Origin: JAJXXT01 sp963764465
GTDB taxonomy: Bacteria > Pseudomonadota > Alphaproteobacteria > Acetobacterales > Acetobacteraceae
Assembly: GCA_963764465.1 (NCBI GenBank)
Contig: CAVXSO010000007.1
Span: 310,001-374,000, forward strand
DNA length: 64,000 nucleotides
Reading direction: 5' to 3'
The notes under the pieces were generated by a model. It was not told the DNA's origin. It saw only the letters and a program-made list of their open reading frames with translations, and did no database searches. A program made the translations under genes and the position numbers. Shown one piece after another: positions 52,166-60,666 of this stretch. Within the stretch, counting starts at the first letter, position 1, and each line of letters starts with the position of its first letter.

Positions 52166-53458
52166 ATGAGGCTCGCGCCCTATTGGCTCGACACCGCGCC
52201 GCACTTCGCCGGCGCGACCGAGGGTCCGATCGAAGGCGAGGTCGACGCGGTGGTGGTGGGCGGCGGCTTCACCGGCCTTTCGGCTTCCCTCGCCCTGGCG
52301 CAGGCCGGCGCGCGCGTCGTCGTGCTCGAGGCCGGGCGCGTCATCGGCGAGGCCTCGGGGCGCAATGGCGGGCACGTCAACAACGGCACCTCGGTGGGCT
52401 TCGCGGGCCTCGCCACGCGGTTGGGGACGGAACGCGCACGGTCCATCTATCACGCCTATGACGCGGCCGTGGACACGGTGGAACGGATCGCGCGCACGGA
52501 ACAGATCGCCTGCGATTTTCGCCGCTGCGGCAAGATCAAGCTGGCGGCCAAGCCGGCGCATTTCGAGGCGATGGCGCGCGAGTACGAGGCGCTGCAGCGC
52601 GACGCCGATCCCGAGACGGATCTCATCCCCGCCTCGCGCATCCGCGAAGAAATCGGTTCAGATCTGTTCCATGGCGGACTCGTCTATCGCAAGAGTGCGC
52701 AGATGCATGTCGGCCGCTTTGGCGCCGGCCTCGCGGACGCGGCAGTGCGGCACGGCGCGCGGATCCATGAAGACGCGGCGGTAACAGGGCTGCGCCGCAC
52801 GGGCGACGGCACCTGGCGCGTCACCACGCCGCGCGGCAGCATCCTCGCGCGGCAGGTTCTGCTGGCCACCGGGCCCAGCCGGAAGGGGCCGCTCTTCTAT
52901 TTTCGTCGCCGCGTGATCCCGATCGGCAGTTTCATCATCGCGACGGAACCGCTGACCTCCGCACAGCTCGACTCGATCATGCCAACGCGTCGCAACGCGA
53001 CGACAACCAGGCATATCGGAAATTATTTCAGGATCGCGCCAGATAATGATGGCACAGGCGGGCGCCTCATCTTCGGCGGCCGGGCGCGGTTCGCGCTGCC
53101 GGACACGCGCTCGGACGCAAAGAGCGGGCAGATTCTGGAGGCAACCCTGCACGCGACCTTCCCGCAGCTTGGCCGGCCGCGCATCGATTATTGCTGGGGC
53201 GGTACGATCGACCTGACCGCGGATCGGCTACCGCGCGCCGGCGAGCATGAAGGCCTCTATTTCGCCATGGGGTTCAGCGGCCATGGCGTGCAGATGTCGG
53301 TGCACATGGGCCAGTGCATGGCGGCGGTGATGGGCGGGAACGCGGCGGCCAACCCGCTGCGCGGGCTCGACTGGCCGCCGGTGCCGGGGCATTTCGGCCC
53401 GCCCTGGTTCATGCCTTTCGTCGGCGCCTATTACCGGCTGCAGGATCGCCTGCACTAA
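52166..53458 (+). CDS. FAD-dependent oxidoreductase (DAO family)
   Basis: A 430-residue flavoprotein similar in plan to the oxidase at 39715. It has the FAD motif AVVVGGGFTGLSASLALAQAG, then GEASGRNGGHVNNGTSVGF, and the C-terminal GFSGHGVQMSVHMGQ. This is the gamma-glutamylputrescine oxidase/glycine oxidase-like group, which oxidises primary or secondary amines with release of H2O2. The ATG at 52166 is chosen because the FAD motif then falls at the usual position; the ribosome-binding site is weak. It lies 25 bp after the HAD gene and converges on the aminotransferase gene. Confidence 0.88.
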   Translation: MRLAPYWLDTAPHFAGATEGPIEGEVDAVVVGGGFTGLSASLALAQAGARVVVLEAGRVIGEASGRNGGHVNNGTSVGFAGLATRLGTERARSIYHAYDAAVDTVERIARTEQIACDFRRCGKIKLAAKPAHFEAMAREYEALQRDADPETDLIPASRIREEIGSDLFHGGLVYRKSAQMHVGRFGAGLADAAVRHGARIHEDAAVTGLRRTGDGTWRVTTPRGSILARQVLLATGPSRKGPLFYFRRRVIPIGSFIIATEPLTSAQLDSIMPTRRNATTTRHIGNYFRIAPDNDGTGGRLIFGGRARFALPDTRSDAKSGQILEATLHATFPQLGRPRIDYCWGGTIDLTADRLPRAGEHEGLYFAMGFSGHGVQMSVHMGQCMAAVMGGNAAANPLRGLDWPPVPGHFGPPWFMPFVGAYYRLQDRLH

Positions 53459-53491
53459 GCTTGGCTTCGTTGGGCCGGCAGGCGCGCCACC

Positions 53492-54769
53492 TCAGGCGGC
53501 GAACGCCTCGGCAAGGATGCCCACCGCCTCTTGCAACTCGGCGTCAGTGGTGACCAGAGGTGCGAGGAACCGTACGACGTTGCGATACACGCCGCATTTG
53601 ATCACCAGCAGCCCGCGCGCCCGCGCGGCGTCGATGACGCGCTGCGCCCGGTCGGCGTCCGGCGCGCCGGCGCCATCCACTACCTCGATCGCCTGCATGA
53701 AACCGAGGCCACGCACCTCGCCGATCGCCGTGTGCTCCCGCGACAACGCCAGCAGCGCCGCGCGCAGCTGCTCGCCCAGGGCGCGGCCGCGTGCCAGCAA
53801 ATTGTCCTGCTCGAAGGCATCGAGCACCGCGAGCGCGGCGGCGCACGCAAGCGCGTTGCCACCATAGGTGCCGCCGAGCCCGCCCGGCGCCGGCGCATCC
53901 ATGATTTCGGCACGGCCGACGACGCCGGAAAGCGGCAGCCCGCCGGCCAGGCTCTTCGCCACGGTCACGAGATCGGGTGCGATGCCGGCGTGCTCGAAGG
54001 CGAACATCCGGCCGGTTCGGCCAAAACCGCTTTGGATCTCGTCGAGGATGAGCACGAACCCGTGCCGATGCGCGAGCGCCTGCAACGCGCGCAGGAAATC
54101 GGGCGGTGCCGCCAGGAAACCGCCATCGCCCTGCACCGGCTCGATCAGGATCGCGGCGACGCGCTCCGGCATCACCTCGGTCGCGAACAATTCCTCGAGC
54201 GCCGCAAGCGACATCGCAGCGGTGCAGCCGCGATACGCGTTGGGGAAAGGGATGTGGAACACGTCCGGCGCAAACGGGCCGAAATTCTGCCGGTATGGCG
54301 CGCTCATGCCGGTCAGCGTGGTGGCGAGCAGGGTGCGGCCGTGGAAGCCGCCGCGGAATGCCACAATGGCGGAACGGCCAGTATAGGCGCGCGCGATCTT
54401 CACCGCGTTCTCCACCGCCTCCGCGCCGGAGGTCAGCAGCAGCGTCTTGTACGCCTCGCCTCCACCCACCAGGGCGGCGAGGCGCGCCGCGAGCTCGACA
54501 TAGGGTGGATAGGCCGCGACCTGGAATGCGGTGTGGGTGATGGCCCGCAACTGTGCCTCGACCGCGGCGACCACGCGCGGGTGGTTGTGCCCGACATTGA
54601 GCACACCGATGCCGCCGACGAAGTCCAGGTAGCGGCGTCCGTCCACATCCCATACCTGCGCGCCCTGGCCGCGCTGGAGCACGATCGGATGGGCGGTCAG
54701 CACCCCGCGCGGGACGGCGCGCTCGCGCAGTGCCAGATAGCCGGCCGTGTCGTTTATCGTGTCGAGCAT
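53492..54769 (-). CDS. gabT: Class III aminotransferase, GABA transaminase-like
   Basis: A 425-residue PLP enzyme. The Schiff-base Lys272 is in TVAKSLAGGLPLSGV, the Asp that contacts the PLP ring nitrogen is in LILDEIQSGFGRTG (about 243), and the substrate-binding segment LLTSGAEAVENAVKIAR is present. The family moves an omega-amino group, typically from GABA to 2-oxoglutarate. A succinate-semialdehyde dehydrogenase gene is 4 kb away on the same strand, which supports GABA breakdown. Exact amine specificity is not certain. An Lrp-type regulator gene lies 150 bp upstream. Confidence 0.93.
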   Translation of the reverse strand: MLDTINDTAGYLALRERAVPRGVLTAHPIVLQRGQGAQVWDVDGRRYLDFVGGIGVLNVGHNHPRVVAAVEAQLRAITHTAFQVAAYPPYVELAARLAALVGGGEAYKTLLLTSGAEAVENAVKIARAYTGRSAIVAFRGGFHGRTLLATTLTGMSAPYRQNFGPFAPDVFHIPFPNAYRGCTAAMSLAALEELFATEVMPERVAAILIEPVQGDGGFLAAPPDFLRALQALAHRHGFVLILDEIQSGFGRTGRMFAFEHAGIAPDLVTVAKSLAGGLPLSGVVGRAEIMDAPAPGGLGGTYGGNALACAAALAVLDAFEQDNLLARGRALGEQLRAALLALSREHTAIGEVRGLGFMQAIEVVDGAGAPDADRAQRVIDAARARGLLVIKCGVYRNVVRFLAPLVTTDAELQEAVGILAEAFAA

Positions 54770-54919
54770 GCCAAACCTCCCGCATCACGGCGCCGTCGCC
54801 GCGATGGCAAATCTAGGCGGCCTACCGCCGCGCTTTCGGCTGCTTCGCGGGTCGTGCCAGGGCGGGTGCTACCGTTCCGCGCCGCCGCGGCGGCAGGAAA
54901 CGCTGCCGGGGATTGCGGG

Positions 54920-55417
54920 CTAATCGTGCTCCGCGAAAAACCGCTCGATCGGGTAGTGCTGCTTGGCGAAGATCGTCTTGATCACGACGTAGCTGAAATA
55001 TTTCTCGATGCCGATCCCCGCATCGAGCAGCCGCTCGATAATCTCCTGGTAATGCGGCACGTTGCGCGCGACGAATTTCAGCAGGTAGTCATAGCCGCCG
55101 CTCACCAGGTGGCATTCCACGATCTCGTCGATCTTGCGGATATGGCTCTCGAACCGGGCAAAATCGCTGGAGCGGTGATCGGACAGCGTCACCTCGGTGA
55201 AGATGAGCTGCATGCTGCCCAGCTTCTGCATCTGGATCTGCGCGCCGTAGCCGGTGATGTAGCCGGCCTTCTCCAGGCGCTTGACGCGTACCAGGCAGGG
55301 GCTGGGCGAGAGCCCGACGGCATCGGCGAGCTCGACATTCGTCACGCGCCCGAATTTCTGCAGGTGCGAGAGGATGCGCAGATCGATCCTGTCCAGCTTC
55401 GGCGCGCCGCCGACCAT
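54920..55417 (-). CDS. Lrp/AsnC-family transcriptional regulator
   Basis: A 165-residue regulator. It has the N-terminal helix-turn-helix KLDRIDLRILSHLQKFGRVT through VELADAVGLSPSPCLVRVKR and a C-terminal RAM (amino-acid-binding) domain with VECHLVSGGYDYLLKFVARN. The ATG at 55417 gives the usual family length; a TTG at 55507 would add 30 unconserved residues. Lrp regulators often respond to the amino acid that their neighbours metabolise, so it probably controls gabT or the upstream amine genes. Confidence 0.92.
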   Translation of the reverse strand: MVGGAPKLDRIDLRILSHLQKFGRVTNVELADAVGLSPSPCLVRVKRLEKAGYITGYGAQIQMQKLGSMQLIFTEVTLSDHRSSDFARFESHIRKIDEIVECHLVSGGYDYLLKFVARNVPHYQEIIERLLDAGIGIEKYFSYVVIKTIFAKQHYPIERFFAEHD

Positions 55418-55503
55418 CAGGTGCCCAGATCCATGCGGAACTCCCCCACCCGTGCCGGCCGCGTTGTCCGACGCCGGCACTGTAGGGTCGAGCCGGTCCG
55501 CCC

Positions 55504-56433
55504 TCAATATCCCTGAAGCCGATCGATCAGCCCGAGCAGCTTCTCGCCGCGGCGGTGGCGGCGGATATTACCGATCACCGCCGCGGCCCCGCCCTCGGCG
55601 TGGGAGGCGCTTGCGATATGCGGCGTCAGCCAGACCCGCTGGTGCCGCCAAAGAGGATGGGTGGCCGGCAATGGTTCGGGTTCCGTGACGTCCAGAACTG
55701 CACCGGAGAGATGACCCGAGTCCAAGGCGGCCAGGAGATCGTCAAGGACGAGGTGGCCGCCGCGCCCGGCGTTCACCACGGCGGCACCTTGCGGCAGTGC
55801 GGCGAACAGCGACGCGTCCAGCAGACGCGTGGTCTCCGCGGTGAGCGGCAGCAGGCAGACCAGGATGTCGCACGCTGCGAGAAAGCCAGGCAGCTCGCGC
55901 AAGCCGCCATGGCAGACGACTCCTTCCACCTGTCTTGGCGTGCGGCTCCATCCGTGCAGCGCGAAGCCGAATGCGGCGAGACGCTCAAGCGCCGCGTGGC
56001 CGAGCTCGCCCATGCCCATCACGCCAACGCGACGATCGCCGGCGCGCGGCACCGGGTCATCCCGCCACACGCCACGGCGCTGCTGTTCGAGATAGGCCGG
56101 CATTCCCCGATGCAGCGACAGCACCGCCCAGGTGACGTACTCGACCATCCCGGCGACCAACCCCGGCTCGATCATCCGCACCACGGGCAACGAGGGCGGC
56201 AGGCGGGCGAGGTCGAGCTGATCCACGCCGGCCGCGACGGAAAACAGGACCTCGAGATTGGAAAAAAGCGCGATGTCATCCGGCAAGGTCCAGGCCGCGA
56301 GGTAGCGGATGTCGCGTGGATCGCCGATGTCGGGCCAGACGCGGAACTCGAGCTCCGGAAGCTCGGCGGCGAAGCGCCGTGCCCAGACCCGGCCGCGTTC
56401 GGCCGTCGACTTGAACAGGATTGCCTCGCCCAT
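55504..56433 (-). CDS. D-2-hydroxyacid dehydrogenase, GhrA-like glyoxylate/hydroxypyruvate reductase
   Basis: A 309-residue NAD(P)-dependent enzyme. The cofactor site is GVMGMGELGHAALERLAAFG. The catalytic Arg is in VVNAGRGGHLVLDD, Glu in LDVTEPEPLP and His in LTPHIASASH. The sequence is closest in plan to GhrA, which reduces glyoxylate and hydroxypyruvate. The ATG at 56433 shares one base with the upstream GNAT stop (TGATG). It may remove keto acids produced by the amine oxidases nearby. Confidence 0.9.
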   Translation of the reverse strand: MGEAILFKSTAERGRVWARRFAAELPELEFRVWPDIGDPRDIRYLAAWTLPDDIALFSNLEVLFSVAAGVDQLDLARLPPSLPVVRMIEPGLVAGMVEYVTWAVLSLHRGMPAYLEQQRRGVWRDDPVPRAGDRRVGVMGMGELGHAALERLAAFGFALHGWSRTPRQVEGVVCHGGLRELPGFLAACDILVCLLPLTAETTRLLDASLFAALPQGAAVVNAGRGGHLVLDDLLAALDSGHLSGAVLDVTEPEPLPATHPLWRHQRVWLTPHIASASHAEGGAAAVIGNIRRHRRGEKLLGLIDRLQGY

Positions 56434-57296
56434 CAGCCGAGGGCCTGGCTTGCCAGGGCATAGACGCGCGGCTGACCACGGCGGCGCGGCGGCGGGGCGG
56501 GGCCGCGCCGCATCAGCGTGACGGCGCCGGCATCCGCGAGCCCGAGGCGCAGCAGCCAGGGCACAAGACCGCTTTCCTCCGGCACGTCGATGCGCATGAA
56601 ATGCCCCGCGTGGATGGCCAGGCAATGCAGGATCATCGCCTTGGCACTGGCGATGTCCGGCGCCACGACGGGGCCGATGAGATGCCCGTGCCCGAACCGT
56701 CGCAGCAGCGCGAAGCCGCGGATGTTGCCAGCGCGATCCAGCACCACGCCGCTCCCCGCGTCGAGCAGGGCCGACATCAGCCGGGGCCGCTCCCAGCCGG
56801 TTGCCGCGTGGTCGAGTGCCACGAGCCGCGCGGGATCGCTGCGCCCGATCGGCCGCAGGCGTTCGCTGGCGCGCAGTGCCAGAACACCGGCGCGGAACGC
56901 GGCCCCCTGCAACTGGCGCACGGTGCCCACCGCCTCGAACCCGAGCGACGTGTAGAGGCCCAGCCCGGCCTCGGTGCCATGCAGCGTGACACATCGGCGA
57001 CGCAGCGGCGCCAGGGCCGCTTCCGACAGGCGCCGGCCGAGGCCACTTCGCTGCGCCGAGGGGGCGACCACGATCATGCCGATCCGCGCATCCTGCGTGC
57101 CGTAGGTCCAGCGCAGCGCGGTTCCCAGAAGCTGTCCGTCCTGCTCCGCGACCACGCCGGAGCCAAGGCGCAAAGCCAGCGCCCAGTCCTCGCGCCGATG
57201 CGCCCAGCCGATCGCGCGCGTGAGTGCCTGGGCGGCGGTGAGATCCTTGGTGGTGAAGGGACGCAGCACGATGCGGCTGCCACGTTGTCCTGGCAT
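56433..57296 (-). CDS. GNAT-family N-acetyltransferase
   Basis: A 287-residue protein. The acetyl-CoA site is IVVAPSAQRSGLGRRLSEAA (Q/RxxGxG/A motif) and GLYTSLGFEAVG follows, completing the first GNAT domain. The C-terminal half (from about residue 150) looks like a second, less conserved GNAT-like domain. It is 4 bp downstream of a DAO-type oxidase and overlaps ghrA, so it likely acts on an amine or amino acid in the same pathway. Confidence 0.86.
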   Translation of the reverse strand: MPGQRGSRIVLRPFTTKDLTAAQALTRAIGWAHRREDWALALRLGSGVVAEQDGQLLGTALRWTYGTQDARIGMIVVAPSAQRSGLGRRLSEAALAPLRRRCVTLHGTEAGLGLYTSLGFEAVGTVRQLQGAAFRAGVLALRASERLRPIGRSDPARLVALDHAATGWERPRLMSALLDAGSGVVLDRAGNIRGFALLRRFGHGHLIGPVVAPDIASAKAMILHCLAIHAGHFMRIDVPEESGLVPWLLRLGLADAGAVTLMRRGPAPPPRRRGQPRVYALASQALG

Positions 57297-57300
57297 CGCG

Positions 57301-58650
57301 CTACATCATCCCTGGTTGCGCAAGCCTGCTGCCATCCACGAGTCGTGAATAACGAAACGGCTCGGGATCGACCAGCGGCGGGTCGCCCGCGACAAGATCG
57401 GCGGCGAGGCGGCCAGCACCGGGACCAACGCCGAAGCCGTGTCCGCTGAACCCGGTGGCGAGATAGAACCCGGGAAGCCGGTCCACCGGCGAAATGACGG
57501 GCAATGCATCCGGAGTCGAATCGATCCATCCGCCCCAGATCCGGGCCGCGCGCAGACCCGCGAGCGCCGGATAGGCGGCCGTGACGCGCGCCAGCGCCGG
57601 GGCGACGATACTGGTATCGGGCGGTGGGGCAAACTCGCGATGACGCTCGAACGGCGTCGGGGCGTCGAGCGACCAACGACCGGCCAGCGCCTCCGGGCCG
57701 GTCAGAAAGGACTGACCGATGCCGATGCGCAGATTCTTCCGCCGGCTCTGGAACATGGGCCAGAATTGCCGCGTGTAGCGCAACCCCTGTGGCGTGATGT
57801 CGAGCCGGCCACGGTCCTGAGACGCGATCATGTAGCCGCCATCGGGGCAACGCGTGAGGATGAAGTCGGGCGTGACCAGGCCGCCCGGCGTCACCTCGGC
57901 GGCGGGCGCGGTGCGAAAGATGGTCGAGCGTATGCCTGCCTGTGGCAGATCGAGATCGTGACGGCGGCAGAACATGGACGCCCAGGCGCCGGCCGCGCAG
58001 AGCACGGCATCGGCCGCGATCCGTCCCTTCTCCGTCACCACGCCGCGCACGCGCCCGCCCACGATATCGAGGCCGCGCACGGCGCAGTTCTGCAGCAACG
58101 CGACGCCCAACGGGCGCGCCGCGGCGGCAAGCGCGGGTGCCGCAAGCCAGGGTTCGGCACGCCCGTCGAATGGCGCGTGCACACCGCCGATCCAGTCCTG
58201 CTCGTTGCCGGGCGTCATCGCCCGCGCCTCGGCGCCGCCGATGATGCGGCTGCCGACCTGGTAGGGCTGGGCTTTCGTCACCCAGGCTTCCCAGGTGGCG
58301 AGTTCCTTGGGGTCCTTGGTGACGTAGATCAGGCCGTTGCGCCGGAAGCCGAGATCCTGCCCGGTCTCGTGGTCGAGTTCGTCCCACAGACGCAGGCTTG
58401 CCCCCATCAGCGCGAGCTCGCGGATGTCGCGGTTCTGCTGGCGGCACCATCCCCAATTGCGGCCCGACTGCTCGCCGGCGATGCGTCCCTTTTCCAGCAG
58501 CGCCACTGCGAGACCCTTGCGGGCGAGGTAGTAGGCGGCGGCGGTGCCGACGATGCCGCCGCCGATCACCGCGACATCGACACGCGTGGGCAGGGAGGCG
58601 TCACCGGCGACCGTTTCGATCGCCGGCTCAAGCAGCGGTGCGGCGCTCAC
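57301..58650 (-). CDS. FAD-dependent oxidoreductase (DAO family)
   Basis: A 449-residue flavoenzyme. The FAD motif is VAVIGGGIVGTAAAYYLARKG, and GEQSGRNWGWCRQQNRD follows, a variant of the R-N-x-G box seen in sarcosine/glycine oxidase-like enzymes. The C-terminal GFSGHGFGVGPGAGRLAADL completes the FAD domain. It overlaps the gabD start region by 4 bp (ATGA at 58647-58650) and is cotranscribed with it. A role in oxidising an amine to an aldehyde for GabD is plausible. Confidence 0.9.
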   Translation of the reverse strand: MSAAPLLEPAIETVAGDASLPTRVDVAVIGGGIVGTAAAYYLARKGLAVALLEKGRIAGEQSGRNWGWCRQQNRDIRELALMGASLRLWDELDHETGQDLGFRRNGLIYVTKDPKELATWEAWVTKAQPYQVGSRIIGGAEARAMTPGNEQDWIGGVHAPFDGRAEPWLAAPALAAAARPLGVALLQNCAVRGLDIVGGRVRGVVTEKGRIAADAVLCAAGAWASMFCRRHDLDLPQAGIRSTIFRTAPAAEVTPGGLVTPDFILTRCPDGGYMIASQDRGRLDITPQGLRYTRQFWPMFQSRRKNLRIGIGQSFLTGPEALAGRWSLDAPTPFERHREFAPPPDTSIVAPALARVTAAYPALAGLRAARIWGGWIDSTPDALPVISPVDRLPGFYLATGFSGHGFGVGPGAGRLAADLVAGDPPLVDPEPFRYSRLVDGSRLAQPGMM

Positions 58651-60116
58651 GCGAGACCGCCGACATGCAGGGCCTTGACCTCGAGATATTCGTCCATCCC
58701 CAGATGCGAGCCCTCGCGGCCGAGCCCGGATTGCTTGACGCCGCCGAACGGGGCCACCTCCATCGACACGCTGCCGGTGTTGAGCCCGACCATGCCGAAC
58801 TCGAGCGCCTCCGCGACGCGCCAGGAACGACGCAGATTCTCCGTATAGAAATAGGCGGCGAGCCCGTAGGGGGTCGCGTTGGCGATTGCGATCGCCTCCT
58901 CCTCGGTGTGGAAGCGAAACACCGGTGCCACCGGGCCGAAAGTTTCTTCGTTGGCGAGGCGCATCTCGGTGGTGGCGCCGACAAGCACCGTGGGCTCGAC
59001 GAACTGGCCGCCGAGCGCATGCCGCCGCCCGCCCAGTACCGCCATCGCGCCATGCGCCAGCGCGTCATCGACATGGGCGAGCACCTTGTTCGTCGCGGCT
59101 TCGGTGATGAGCGGGCCGATGGTCACGCCCGCCTGCGTGCCGCCACCGACCGTGAGCTTCTCCACCGCGCCGGCAAGCCGGTCGAGGAAGGCGTTGTGGA
59201 TGCCCTCCTGCACCAGGATCCGGTTGGCGCAGACACAGGTCTGGCCCGCGTTGCGGAACTTGCTGGCCATGACGCCGGCGATCGCCGCATCGAGATCCGC
59301 GTCGTCGAAGATGATGAAGGGCGCGTTGCCGCCAAGTTCCAGGCTCAGCCTTTTCACGCTGTCGGCGCATTGGCGCATCAGCAGCCGCCCGACCGCGGTC
59401 GACCCCGTGAAGGAGAGCTTGCGCACCACGAGTTCCCCGGTGAGCACGGTGCCGACCTCGCGCGGTTGGCCCGTGACGATGTTGAGCACCCCGGGCGGCA
59501 GGCCGGCCCGGTGCGCCAGGACCGCGAGAGCGAGTGCGGAAAACGGCGTGAGTTCCGAAGGCTTCACGATCACGGTGCAGCCCGCCGCGAGGGCCGGCGC
59601 GCATTTGCGCGTGATCATCGCGGCCGGGAAATTCCATGGTGTGATCGCGGCTGAAACCCCCACCGGCTGGCGCAGCACCACGATGCGCCGATCGGTGGTT
59701 GGCGCGGGCACGGTCTCGCCACGGACACGCCGCGCTTCCTCGGCAAACCATTTCACGAAGCTTGCCGCGTACACGATCTCGCCGCGCGCTTCCGCCAGGG
59801 GTTTGCCCTGTTCCCGTGTCATGATCATCGCCAGGTCGTCGGCGTTGGCCAGCATCAGCTCATGCCATCGCTCCAGGATCTCTGCGCGTTCCTGCGCCGG
59901 GCGCGCGCGCCAGGCTGGCCACGCCGCCTCCGCCGCCGCGACCGCCAGGCGGACCTGCTGGCCATCCAGATCCGGCACATAACCGAGTGTGGCGCCATCG
60001 ACCGGATCCAGGACCGCGATGCGCAGGCCGCTGGGGCCCGTATCGATCCAGTCCGCGCCGACCGGGGCGGCTTCCACGAACAGCGAGCGATCGCGCAGCG
60101 TATCGGCGACTTGCAT
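58647..60116 (-). CDS. gabD: Succinate-semialdehyde dehydrogenase (NAD(P)-dependent)
   Basis: A 489-residue aldehyde dehydrogenase. The catalytic Cys294 is in GQTCVCANRI, Glu260 in SLELGGNAPFI, and the cofactor segment FTGSTAVGRLL is present. The overall pattern fits the SSADH (GabD) group, which converts succinate semialdehyde to succinate; related aldehydes cannot be excluded. A perfect AAGGAGG ribosome-binding site precedes the ATG. It is the first gene of the operon gabD-DAO-GNAT-ghrA, with lrp and gabT further downstream on the same strand. Confidence 0.93.
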   Translation of the reverse strand: MQVADTLRDRSLFVEAAPVGADWIDTGPSGLRIAVLDPVDGATLGYVPDLDGQQVRLAVAAAEAAWPAWRARPAQERAEILERWHELMLANADDLAMIMTREQGKPLAEARGEIVYAASFVKWFAEEARRVRGETVPAPTTDRRIVVLRQPVGVSAAITPWNFPAAMITRKCAPALAAGCTVIVKPSELTPFSALALAVLAHRAGLPPGVLNIVTGQPREVGTVLTGELVVRKLSFTGSTAVGRLLMRQCADSVKRLSLELGGNAPFIIFDDADLDAAIAGVMASKFRNAGQTCVCANRILVQEGIHNAFLDRLAGAVEKLTVGGGTQAGVTIGPLITEAATNKVLAHVDDALAHGAMAVLGGRRHALGGQFVEPTVLVGATTEMRLANEETFGPVAPVFRFHTEEEAIAIANATPYGLAAYFYTENLRRSWRVAEALEFGMVGLNTGSVSMEVAPFGGVKQSGLGREGSHLGMDEYLEVKALHVGGLA

Positions 60117-60339
60117 TGGCCCCTCCTTGACGGAGGCACGCTAGGACGGCCCGCTGCCGGCGTTGTGCCGTTCCGCGACGCGCTTGCGGCATTCCGTGCC
60201 GTTGGTCCGTGCCCCCCCAAGCGATCCGCCGGCGGCGGCGTAAAACCCTGCTTCATCCTGCTCCCGTGGAGCAGCGATGGACGCAGGCCGCCCGGGCCGC
60301 CGCGACAGACACGAGCTCGACGCCCCATCATCGATCTAG
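60117..60339. other. Intergenic region upstream of gabD and of a gene remnant
   Basis: About 220 bp. The part next to gabD carries its ribosome-binding site and must contain its promoter, but no convincing -35/-10 pair stands out. The rest holds no gene that I can support. Confidence 0.5.
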
Positions 60340-60660
60340 AAAACCGGAGTCGCCTTCAGCCCCGATATCGGCACTGACTATTCGGGAGCGGAGACGCCAA
60401 CCGCGAGCCAGAGGGTTCTGCGGGTCTATCTAGCCGGAGCCGACGCGCGCCTCATTGAAGTTATGCCGGCACCGAGCCCGCGCAAATACTGGACCCGCAG
60501 GGGCATCGCGCAATTGTTGGTCTTGCGGCTCGACGAAGCTCTACCGACGCTTGTCGGAATCGACCATGGCTTCCCGTTTCCACTCCGCTTTTTCGAGACA
60601 CACGAGTTGAGGGCCGACTGGCCAACATTCCTCGAAGACTTCGGTTATCCGCAGGGGTAG
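60340..60660 (+). pseudogene. Remnant of a conserved hypothetical gene (both ends lost)
   Basis: The open frame encodes IGTDYSGAETPTASQRVLRV, then YLAGADARLIEVMPAPSP and PTLVGIDHGFPFPLRFFE. This matches, as I remember it, the N-terminal part of a conserved hypothetical protein family with an acidic DYSGA motif and a GIDHxFSFPLRYFE motif. There is no start codon at the right end of the motif because a stop lies at 60337. The frame ends after EDFGYPQG, where the full protein would continue. Only about 107 residues remain. The 3' end meets the motif at 60660-60674 also found beside the IS remnant. Confidence 0.65.
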
Positions 60661-60666
60661 GCTGTG

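Noticed and set aside
53531..55516. Plus-strand open frame of 661 codons
   Set aside because: It is antisense to gabT and the Lrp regulator, and its product lacks any recognisable domain.
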